Shown here: positions 49,201-61,200 of the stretch, piece after piece
Numbering within the stretch: position 1 is the stretch's first letter
Layout of the letters: each line of letters starts with the position of its first letter
DNA from: Branchiostoma belcheri
Taxonomy: Eukaryota > Chordata > Leptocardii > Amphioxiformes > Branchiostomatidae
Direction: 5' to 3'
Length of the DNA stretch: 64,000 bases
Assembly (NCBI RefSeq): GCF_001625305.1
Contig: NW_017802935.1
Span: forward strand, 2,487,514 to 2,551,513
Program-made: the position numbers and the translations under genes
The notes under the pieces: generated by a model
Database searches by the model: none
The model's input: only the letters and a program-made list of their open reading frames with translations
What the model was told of the DNA's origin: nothing

Positions 49201-52200
49201 CAGTCTTTGTAACACAAAACTGAATTTTCTATCTACCCCCAGTACACGACAGCGAAGGACGGTAGCGTGATGGGAGTGACGGTGAACCGCGGCGCCATGT
49301 TGTGCCACTGTCGGACCCTGACCGCCGCCTGTAACTACACGGAGGGAGAGATCATCGTCAACGTGCTGGACTTCAAACGGGATGTCGGGCTCTGGCACAG
49401 CATTCTCACTGTAAGTCTTCAAATACTGTAGATACTGTGACAGTCCTGTATTGGGAAACATAAACTTGAGTATCATACTGACCAAGAGCAATGCTTGTAT
49501 TATACATGCCTGAAGTCAAATGTGAATACTTTTTGGTGGTCCCTTAGATAATTTTTCCCATTGACACAAGCAGTAAGAGTCTGTAGTGACTATCTGTCTA
49601 CATAGACCAGATTTTATCGGTCCCCCGAGTGGTTTTCTAGAGCAGTTTTGATTGTATGGAATTTACATTAAGTATGATGTAATTCTAATACAGTTGGATA
49701 TGTGCAGTGTCCCCCTGTATGAACAGTTTACCTGTTTTCTTGCAGAGTGTGTTCAACGGCATGCATGTGGTGTTTGTACCGTACTCACTCATGAAGGTCA
49801 ACCCTACATCATGGCTGCACATGGTTACAAGGTTCAAAGGTGAGAGGTCAAGTTTAACTTTGATACAAGCCTAAGCTCAGTTGTAATTTTATTGCAGAGG
49901 CAATATTCTAGTAGATATCTATTAAAAGCTTTTAGTTGTGTGAAATTGGGATTTCAGAAAAAAAATGTGAACCAGGCAAAAAAATGCTGCTTCCTCTTTC
50001 TTCAAAGGCCTGGGTTTTGTTTGATCATATCCTTTCCTTTGTTTGTACAGCGACATGTGCGACTGTGAAGTCTCGGGACATGCACTGGGCACTGGTGGCA
50101 CAGAAGGACCAGAAGGACATCAACCTCTCTTCTCTCAGGATGTTACTGGTGGCTGATGGGGCCAACCCATGTAAGCACTGGCTATCAAACTCTTCATAGC
50201 ATACCAGTAGTCTAGGAATTAGTAATTCTGGACCATGTGGTCAGGGGTTTGAATCCCATCCTAGCTGTTGGTGATTGGAACCACAATTTGCATACCTCTT
50301 GCAGTGGTCACTATCCTTCAGACTCAGAGGGAATGTTACACTGTTGTCAGTATGTTTATGGAGACCCAAACTTTAGACATTGACAAAATAATTCAAAATA
50401 ACAAATAACAAACTGTAGAATAAAGAAAAAGCCATTAAAAAATTCCCATTTTTCTATTACTGTAGTTAACCTTGTTTAAAGTTAAAACTATCGATCCAAC
50501 GCAAAACGTTCTCTCGCCTAGAGCTTTCGACCAGTCACTCTGGTCTTCCTCAGTAGACTGACCCAGTGGGGCTTGTCACATGGCTTCTCTGACCTACATG
50601 TATTTCTTCTTGTCTCTGCCCCCCCTCCCCTCCCCACAGGGTCCCTGTCCTCCTGCGATGCGTTCCTGAATGTGTTCCAGAACAAAGGACTGAAGCCTGA
50701 AGCCATCTGTCCTACAGCCAGCTCAGCTGAGGCTCTCACTGTGGCTGTCAGAAGGTACAAAACTCTGGCTGAATACTGTCATATTTAGAGGTGAAATGGA
50801 ACCCTGCATGTATAAGAGAAGATGTTGATTTAAAAGATATGTAAAATCTTTCACTAGCCATGCATATAACATACAGGACTTTTCTTTTACACAACCAAGA
50901 TTTCTCACCTAAGTGCTGATGTTTCAGTGTTGTGTAAAAGAAAACTCCTGTATCCTATACTTAACCCACCTGATGAAACTATTTTTGCAAGCACATAACA
51001 GGTTTTTACTACCAACAAGCCATCTGTAGTAATCTAAATGTTGTCAAAACTTTTTTCATACTTATGAGTACTACACATACAGATACAATACATTGTACTA
51101 TGTACACTGTGGTCATGTTCTTCTTGCTACAACATTGGGGAAGCAAACATTTAGTTGGCAAAATCAGATGGACAAACATTTTTCCTGTTTTTAATTTCAG
51201 ACCAGGGAGGACAGGTGGTCAGGGGACTGGACGGGGAGTACTGTCCATGTCTGGCCTGAGCTACGGAGTGGTGCGAGTGGACACTGAGGACAAACTGACC
51301 TCACTCATACTCCAGGACGTGGGCACTGTCATGCCTGGAGGTGGGCTGGGTTTCACATTATACATGCTTTGTCAAATGGAGATGACATTTACTAGTCTTG
51401 TAGATCAACTGCACTGTATTGCATTGTAAACCATAAGTAACACTATGTATTTGTCACATTTACTTTCCAGCTGTTGCAGTAATAGTGAAGGTGGACAATG
51501 CGCCCAGCCTGTGTAAAACAGACGAGGTCGGTGAGATCTGTGTGGCCTCAGGAGCCATCGGGGCTGGCTACTTTGGTCTGCAGGGGCTCAGTAACAACAC
51601 GTTCAAGGTATGGCCAGGTGGTGGTGTTTTATGAGAAGTAAAGAAAAAAATGTATATTTTGTATTGCGTTGACATTATTCTTTAGGCTGCAAAAAGCACT
51701 GTAAATTACAATTTTGGATGGTTATCTTAACACATGTTGCAGTGTTGTTGAATTCTTTTTTCTGTCCCTAGATCCAGCCCCTAGCCAGTGATGGAAAGCC
51801 CATGGCAGAACAGACGTTTGTCAGAACTGGGCTGCTGGGATTCCTGGGGCCTGTAAGTATAAGTGTTGCAAAAATAGTGAATAATACAATGTGTGATGTA
51901 TTATGAATGTATGAGAATCAATGTGATATATATGTATGTAAAGGTAGGAAAAGTATGTTGTCCTACATTGAACATCCTTATAGGCAGGCATGATCTTTGT
52001 TGGGGAAGGTATAAATCATGTTGTCTCAAACGTGATGTTCTACATCCTTACAGGGAGGGATGATCTTCGTAGTGGGTAAAGTGGACGGTCTGATGAACAT
52101 CAGCGGCAGGAGACACAACACTGATGATATCATCGCCACCGTCCTGGCAGTCGAGCCAATGAAGTTCATCTACAGAGGCAGGATCGCAGTTTTCTCCATC

Positions 52201-55200
52201 AAAGTGCTGAGAGACGAGAGAATAGTCATCATCGCTGAGCAGAGACCAGATTCTTCAGAAGAGGATGTAAGTCTTGTCTTCTGTTTATCACAATTTTGTA
52301 TGTCCCAGTTCTCCTAGAAATGTCATTGCTATGATAGTGCCATATTTCGTGTATGGTATTTACTAATAGATGATTAAAAGCAGTTATACATCTCACTTTC
52401 CATTTGGATGCCTTGAAAGATGTTTTAACAGTTAATTTAGATTCGGATGCCTTCATTGAATATGTGGAGAGAAAAAACTGTACATCCAGCACCCAACAAT
52501 GTTCAACTTGTTATTTTCTATTCTACAGAGTTTTTAGCGGATGAGTCATTTGCTGCTTTGTGTTTAGATGCCTCGTTTGGATCTAAGAGTTTACAGTCGG
52601 ATTCCTTCAAAGAATGTATGCTACAGTAAAAAACGTTGTATTAGAGCACCCAGTAATGTTTTGTTTGTTGTTTTTACTCCAGAGTTTCCAGTGGATGAGT
52701 CGTGTACTGCAGGCTATAGACAGTATCCACCAGGTGGGCGTGTACTGCCTCCTGCTGGTGCCTGCCAACTCACTACCAAAGGTAAGCAGCTCCGCCTAGC
52801 ATCGGGTCAGGGAACTGCAGCACTGCTGTCAGAGACAGTCATCACTTTTTGTCGCATTTCAAGTTTTTAGACCCGATTTGCTTTCTTCATTTTGTCTTGA
52901 TCACTGGTAAACAACTGCTGGTACATGTTACACAGCTTTGACTATTGCAGGTGCACCACCCAGCATTCATCGACAGTATTGCACCACTTGTATTCTACAT
53001 TTACATCATATTGCCCATGTTTGCAGACCCCGTTGGGTGGTATCCACCTGTGGGAGACCAAGCAGAGGTTTATGGAGGGCAGTCTGCACCCCTGTAATGT
53101 ACTGATGTGTCCACATACGTAAGTATTGGTTCATCCAGTGCTTTAGGTTCAAAATAAAAGATGTAAAGTGCTCTTCTAGGTGATTAAAAATTAAAAAAAT
53201 AATACTGTCTTGTAGAAGTATTTCCTTAGGATGTACTCCTTCACAGCATGTGTCATTGTTTTTTTGCCTAAATTCTTTTTTTTTTCATTCCAACAGGTGT
53301 GTTACAAATCTTCCAAAGCCAAGACAGAAACATCCAGGTATTTTGCTTATGTGTTTGCTTGTTCATTGGAGGTTGTATATGATGCACAAAACCTGTATTT
53401 GTCTGTACATGTATGTGTCCTTTAGATAATGTAAAGACATACTGTTTAAAAATACATGATGTAACTACAGGTATGGTTTACCTTGCAATTCCTTAAAGTA
53501 GCATGTGTGGATTGTTTGTAGTCCATTTTTTCAAACTACAATGAGCTACATTACAAAATTCCAATTTCTATGTTATTTTACACAATCATGTATTACATGA
53601 AATCTTGTACCCTATAACATTTCCCCTTAGGCCTTACCCACTATCCCAGAACATTCCCACACAGCTATTTACTGTAGGCCATCCAGTTTCTTCAGGAGCA
53701 CTTGACCAGTATTGTTTATAAGGGAAGATCATGCCAGCGAGTTTTTCTGTACATGTAGACAGTTTAATGGTGTTTTCTGTGTGTGTTTTCTGCCAACAAA
53801 CTTCCCTCCAGAAGTTGGTCCATCGTCCGTCATGGTGGGCAACTTGGTGCAGGGCCGGCGCATCGCGGGCGCGCAGGGCAGGGACATCGGAACTCTGGAC
53901 GGGGACGATGAGCAGTATAGAAAGGTTGGTACAGCTGCAGTGCAGTAGCGCCCTCTTTCTGGATCCCTCATAACTGCAGGATTTCTTCAACACTCAAAAC
54001 GTGTGGCACATGTTTTTCCAACTTCCAATATAATCACAATAAATTTTGTTTTGGAGTGGAATTTTAATGTTAGATGCCAAGTTTAAAATTCACAAGTCTT
54101 GTTCTTCCCGAAGCTTTAGTATGTTCATTTTGTACTCCAGTGTTAACTTATTATGGTGTCCTCACATTTTACATTTCACTGATAGACAGACATGATCATC
54201 CAGCAATTACTTGATAAAAAAACTGCCCCCCTCCCACTACCTTTAATAGCTGGTTTCCTTTCGGAAGCCACCTTTTGACTGTTATATACATTTCTTTCAT
54301 ACATTTTCTCCAAGACCAGCACTTGGTTTGCATTTACCAGTGGCTTGTTTAAATACAAAATGTACCTTAGGCCACACCAATTTAATTTCTTGGTTAACGG
54401 ATTCGCCGCTTCATTTTTTTCTGATTTGCAAATAAAAATAAAAATCCAGAATCAACTGCAAAATGCTCATATTTTGCCCTGAACAGTTGAAAACAGACCT
54501 TTTCATCCTAGTTGTTACAGTTATTCCATCTTTCAACGCAATGGTATCATTAAAAGTTCAAAATTCATTGTTTAAATTTTGAACCAGCCTGGTGTGTTGA
54601 CTTATTGGCTCCTATTGTACCATTTGGGGCCATAATAGGATGTCTAGGCCTGTTTTTATTTTTATTTTTTTTCGCCCGCCCGCTCCATTATTTTTGTAGA
54701 AAAATCCGTTAACCAAGAAATTAAATTGGTGTGGCCTTAGTAACCACATTGTGTGCTGACTGTATGCTTGCTTGTTACTTTGAACTGCACTGCCTTACAT
54801 TTTACCAGTTATTTTGTTCACACTTAATGTTAATTACATGACGTACATTCCCNNNNNNNNNNNNNNNNNNNNACATTGTCTTATCACTGGTAAACAAATG
54901 CTGGTACATGTTACACAGCTTTGACTAGTGCAGGAGCTCCACCCAGCATTCATCGACAGTATTGCACCACTTGTATTCTACATTTACATCATATTGCCCA
55001 TGTTTGCAGACCCCGTTGGGTGGTATCCACCTGTGGGAGACCAAGCAGAGGTTTATGGAGGGCAGTCTGCACCCCTGTAATGTACTGATGTGTCCACATA
55101 CGTAAGTATTGATCCATCCAGTGCTTTAGGATAAAAATAAAAGATGTAAAGTGCTCTTCTAGGTGATTAAAAATTAAAAAAATAATACTGTCTTGTAGAA

Positions 55201-58200
55201 GTATTTCCTTAGGATGTACTCCTTCACAGCAGGTGTCATTGTTTTTTTGCCTAAATTCTTTTTTTTTCATTCCAACAGGTGTGTTACAAATCTTCCAAAG
55301 CCAAGACAGAAACATCCAGGTATTTTGCTTATGTGTTTGCTTCTTCATGGGAAGTTGTGTATGATGCACGAAACCTGTATTTGTCTGCACATGTATGTGT
55401 CCTTCAGATAATGTAAAGACATACTGTTTAAAAATACATGATGTAACTACATGTTGCTCTTCCTTAAAGCAAGATGAGTGGATTGTGTGCAGTCCATTAT
55501 TTTAAACTAATTACACATGAGTTATATGGAAAAATTTCAATTTCTATGTTATTGTACACAATCATGTATTATGTAAAATCTTATATCCTACAACATTCCC
55601 CTTAGGCCTTACCCACTAACCCAGAACATTTCCACAACAGCTATTTAATGTAGGCCGTCCAGTTTCTTCAGGAGCACTTGACCAGTATTGTTTATAAGGG
55701 AAGATCATGCCAGCGAGTTTTTCTGTACATGTAGACAGTTTAATGGTGTTTTCTGTGTGTGTTTTCTGCCAACAAACTTCCCTCCAGAAGTTGGTCCATC
55801 GTCCGTCATGGTGGGCAACTTGGTGCAGGGCCGGCGCATCGCGGGCGCGCAGGGCAGGGACATCGGAACTCTGGACGGGGACGATGAGCAGTATAGAAAG
55901 GTTGGTACAGCTGCAGTGGATTAGCTCCCTCTTTCTGGATCCCTCATAACTGCAGGATTGCTTCAACACTCAAAACGTGTGGCACATGTTTTTCCAACTT
56001 CCAATATAATCACAATAAATTTTGTTTTGGAATGGAATTTTAATGTTAGATGCCAAGTTTAAAATTTACAAGTCTTGTTCTTCCCGAAGCCTTTAATATG
56101 TTGTACATTTTGTACTCCAGTGTTAACTTATTATGGTGTCCTCACATTTTACATTTCACTGATAGACAGACATGATCATCCAACAATTACTTGATATAAA
56201 CTGCCCCCCACTACCATTGATAGCTGGTTTCCTTTCTGGAGCCACCTTTTGACTGTTATATACATTTCTTTCATACAATTTCTCCAAGACCAGCACTTGG
56301 TTTGCATTTACCAGTTTCATACAAAATGTACCTTAGTAACCACATTGTGTGCTGACTGTATGCTTGCTTGTTACTTTGAACTGCACTGCCTTACATTTTA
56401 CCAGTTATTTTGTTCACACTTAATGTTAATTACATGACGTACATTCCCATAGACTTTCCCACCTTGGTGCAACTCTGGAACTCTGAACTTCTGAATCCCA
56501 GTTTCTTCTTTTAAAACTTCTTCTTCAATCTCTTTCCAAAAGCTATACCTCTGGAAGACCTCTCTTCCTTGTTTTGGTATACTGCTCTGATTATTAACTT
56601 TTTTGTTTGTTTTGTTTTTGCTGGGAACGTTTCCTTGAATTCCAGGGTTTCTCCTCCCTGCGGTTGAGCGGCAAACAGCACATCCCGAGCGATCCCATCG
56701 AGGCAACAGGAAAAACCGTGAGGCGCTTTTCGAACCTAGAAAACCATACGGCAGCTTGTACTGTATTCTCTCTACCTGAAGGGAAGCACCCCTGCACAAA
56801 GCATGTACTTATCCTGACACAGTGCACTTTACATTATTATTATAACACCTCAGTGCCTTTCTTCATACCAAAACAAGCAAACTTCATGTTGATTTTTTCT
56901 AAACTTTTGCATCAGAAATGACGAGTAAACAACGATAGGCTTGCGTGTTGTTTGCAAAGTTTTCCTAACATGAACCAATCACATGGCATGTTACATAAAG
57001 TACATTCTCATGTACATGTACATGTAACACCTGCTTTTGCTTACATTTGATTTGATTGGTCGACCAACATTGGCTACTTTTACCATTCTTAAAGGCATGT
57101 TGTAACAGTCGTTGAAACATTTGTGTAACTGATTCTTGGAATGACGTTTTAAGACTGAATTTTGAAAAAGTAGTAATTCTTGATAATGTATATCCAAATA
57201 AATAAGTGTTCTTATTTTACTACTTTTCACTACAACCACGCATCCAAACACTCGTACACAAACTATTGAGTTAAAGACGTTCAACATTTTTGACGGAGAC
57301 GTACATAACTGTAAACTGAATGTACAGCATGATCCCAACATTCCTACAATCTTTCCTGCACCTTTTATTTGTGTTTATATGATTATAAACTGGTGGTTGT
57401 GGTTGGTAGAGTGTAGCACTGTTTTGTTGCCGTTTGCTACGTCACACACTCGTGCATGCACTTCACTGGAGAGAATACGGTACTGGCTCGCAAGACTTCT
57501 CAACCAATCGCAAACCTGAAAATCAAAGACTGTTGAAAATTAAAAAATCAACTGGGTGTTCATTTTGACATAGTTCTTGCCTTTACATGCCTTCCCTATC
57601 AAGCCTTAGCGACATGCACATTTGCTACATGTTTGAATTTTGTGTGTATTGCTTCATGATACAGTACGAATTTTATTGTCATCTACTGATTGACCATTTT
57701 ACTTTGTTCTGATCTGTATTTGTGCAATCTGCTCCTTTTCCTTTTATATTACACAAATTCAATATGACATACTTCAGATACTTCAATCTTGTACCCTTCT
57801 AGCAATGACAGAAGTCTCAGATTTGATTTGTCAAGCATTAATTTGCCTTCCACCATTTTCCTTACAACTACATTGTATGATAAGTAAATGATTCATTCAT
57901 TCCTTGTGTTTGAAATCATTTTGTTTTGTCTCTTCTTCGAATAATATTCATTTGTAAAGTCACAATTCCTCTGATTCCTTCTTTATTCTTTCCTTATGCT
58001 GTGCACATGAAAACACAGCTTTCTCTGTTTCTACACTGTGTTACATGTACATATTGCTTAACTGCTTAACTCACTATCAAATACCTTGAGTTCTCACACA
58101 CAGCTACTATACTAACTAACTGACCTGTCAAGCAGATTTCAATCAACATAACCCTCTCCCTGCTGCCCATTATTGTTTGACAACAAAAAATTACTTGTAG

Positions 58201-61200
58201 CAGGGAGAAGGTTAACAATTCCTACAGTGTCATTCGTCCCCAGCAATTTCTCCAAGCTGTGTCAACTCCACATTTCCTACAGTGTACAAGTAGCCAGTTA
58301 GTTTTCTCCTGTTCACAGTTTTTGTTGTGTTTTTTTTTCCTTATTTAGCATCAGTTCCTGTCAGAAATCCTCCAGTGGAGAGCAGCCACCACCCCGGAGG
58401 AGGTTCTGTTCTCACAACTCAATGCAAAGGTGACTTTCAAGTGTGCTTGTATGTCATTATTATGAATGTAAGACCCTTTCTATCATCTTCCTGGCCCAAT
58501 AGACTTTGTATAGTTGTAGCAAAGTACATGTAGGACATTTTATGTACATGCAGGTATTCATAGTTGAGTCTTTTTGCATAGAGCTGTGAAAAACTTTCAA
58601 GCAGCACTATAGGGATTGTGTACCTGCATAGATTTTTGTAAATTAACCTCTCTGAGCTAGTTAGGCTATCCATGTTTCCTGATCTTGCATATTATTTACC
58701 TAGGGAAAAATAAAAGATGCACGTACATGTATGTCCAGAATTATTGTATAAGTTGTAATCTGGCAAACGTTTTTGTTTAGAAACAATCAAAACAATATCA
58801 ATAGATTCTCTTGAATAACCTTCAACATGGGAAAATTTGAAAAGTTACCTGAGCAAGATTTAGTGTACATGTACTTACATGTATGGCTCACTTAGGTGCT
58901 GTGTAAGGGCATTTTACTGTCATTTTTATGTTTATGGTTATCCTTATCCGACAACAAATGAAATAAGAAAAGCATGAACTTGTCAAAACATTTGACACAC
59001 TCAAGATTGATATAAAACATACACGAGGGTATGTTTCACATGGTGCAGTTAAGTTTAACAAAAACATACCCCTAATGGAATGGATCAGTCCATCACTAGG
59101 CAGTTTCCTGAGCCACAGCAGGACTGCACCACTCAAAGCACAGGGGTGTTTCAAGATCCACTTTTCATGTTCCACAGACCACGGCATACCGTGTGCGGAG
59201 TGGCAGCATTTCACGGCTCCTGAGGACTGGCTCTGGGGTACTCCTTGTCACAAACCCACTGTGTGCTCTCATGTAGATCTCTGGTAGAACCTTCCACGAA
59301 CAAATGGCAGAGAATAGAACGATCCTATGGCCCCACGCACCTTTGTCAAAACATAGACATGCCAAATATTTTACAGACATGCAGCCACTCTCTCATTGGT
59401 TAAACCGTTAATTGCCAGGCTGTCATTGGTTGTGCTGCTAATTGGCAGACTACTATAATTAGTGATATTCCTACTGTATATCTTTTTACTGCGACCTCTT
59501 GCCACAAACTATTGATATTTTACTGCAGAATTGCTTCAACTGCGAACCTTAAACACTGCATAAAAACTTCTTCCCCCTTATACCACAAAATTAAGTCCCT
59601 GCAAAGTGATTCTACAGTACTATTTGAAATCATCTGAACTATAACTTGTTTAAAACTGAAGGAATCTGTGTTCTTGCCATTTGTTCCAGTGAAGGTAGAA
59701 TGTGCTTTACTAAACCAGTGTGCATTCTCAACAGATGTAGTCCCGCCTGCCTGCAGAAGTAGTGAATGCTGTGTAGACTGAGATCATGCCTGGCTTTCTC
59801 TGTAGTCTGGGTCTTATAGTTCACAAACAAAACCTAAATACAACCTGTGTTATCATTCAATAGTACTGATCGTACTACTGAATACTCCATTGTCAAAACA
59901 GAAAAATAGGAAAATAATCTCAATCCAGTTTTAGCTTACTGAAGAGCTATTCTTCCACTGGTCTCGCCATAGAAGATGCTATATACAGTATTTACAAGAT
60001 CTTTGAACAGGGCAAATTTCCAGAGTTGTTTTCGACAAGCACATTATGAATAGTCTTGTCCTACGGACTGCAACCCTTTCCAGTAGCATGCATTCGTGTG
60101 AGCGGCATCAGCTGGGATTCAAACTCACAACCTCTTGGTCCAGAAACAGGGTCGCTGACCACTGGACTACACATGCTACAAAAAAAGTGTCAGGTTGTAC
60201 ACTGTGTTTGCGTTGTTCAGACCCAGACTATCCATTGAAGGAATGGCTCCATGTATGACAAGGAATGCAGGAGGCTGCTGCTGCATGGTTCTACTGATAC
60301 ACCTCCACATTTCATTCTCTCATTCACTCACTCAGACCCCTCTTCCAGCTTATACCTGTTTGTTGAGACGTAACCTGTACGTGTGTTTGCCGTAGAGTAG
60401 ACAAACGTGTAGTACATGTACATGTTTGTCAGTGGTCTGAAGTGTTACTCTTGTGTGTAAATATGTTTTGTATAATATACTGTCTCTCAATATAACATTA
60501 TATGCTGTACCAGTCTCGTACTAGTACATTTTACTTCACCGGTTTGTTATAGGAATTTTTGCTCTTGAATACAATTCTTAAGTTAGAAATATAAGTACAA
60601 AGTTGTACATATCATGCTCACATTATAGTGTTCGTCTAGAATGCCTTTTTCCATGAACGTGTCGGTGTATAGCTATTGACAGGATTACATTGGTTCCAAG
60701 CCTTGGCCACAAAATTTGTTTCTGTCTGCATGTGAAGCTGATGTTGCATGACACAAAATAAGGTGGTTCTACTAAGCTGTAGCAGGTGGTGGAACCCACA
60801 GTTTGTGACATAGTTGTTTGTTTGTGTTTCAGGGCGGAGGTGCAGGTGCAGTGTCCTGTATGCAGCTGCATAAACGTGCAGAGAGGATCGGCTGTCTACT
60901 GCTGGAGAAGGGGAAGATCAACACAGGCGACCACGTGGCTCTCATCTTCACTCCTGGTCAGTACCTTGGTCCCTTAACCCAGGCCAGGGTCATGGGGGCA
61001 CTGCATAGTGGAGTGTCTGACCATCTGTCTCCATCCCTCTTGGCTATGCGTTAGGGTTAGGGTTTCTGTATTCCTGGTCAGTACTGGATGGCAAACTTGG
61101 GTGTCATTATGTTTCCCTCTATACCACAATGAAATGTATTGTTTTACCTAACGTAGGGAGGTGGGGGGAATATGCTGTACTTGCTTAGAAATGTGGCCTT

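Larger units (their letters stand above)
52890..54852. repeat. Allelic copy A of the exon 23-25 segment
   Basis: Matches 54873-56448 throughout, with identical exons and diverged introns. It ends against the N gap with ACGTACATTCCC, the same words at which copy B continues into unique sequence (56448). Copy A carries the Harbinger-type MITE at 54370-54736. Confidence 0.85.
54873..56448. repeat. Allelic copy B of the exon 23-25 segment
   Basis: Repeats 52890-54852 without the Harbinger-type MITE. Its right edge continues as unique intron 25. Probably the other haplotype rather than a genomic duplication. Confidence 0.85.
56449..58348. other. Intron 25, unique part
   Basis: Contains the candidate cassette exon 56646-56717 and a small hairpin at 58149-58215. 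Otherwise AT-rich with no recognised feature. Confidence 0.6.
58430..60832. other. Intron 26
   Basis: Contains the candidate cassette exon at 59178-59237 and a minus-strand tRNA-derived SINE (60100-60180). Multiple TACATGTA palindromes. No other feature recognised. Confidence 0.6.

Noticed and set aside
54989-55390. 133-codon minus-strand frame
   Set aside because: Antisense to DIP2 exons 23-24 of the allelic copy and without coding character.
52890-56448. A real tandem exon duplication in DIP2
   Set aside because: Identical exons with a 20-N gap between them, an allele-type MITE difference, and shared edge words make serial assembly of haplotypes much more likely.
61042-61062. TTAGGGTTAGGG telomere-like motif
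   Set aside because: Only two units, inside an ordinary intron; too short to suggest an interstitial telomere.
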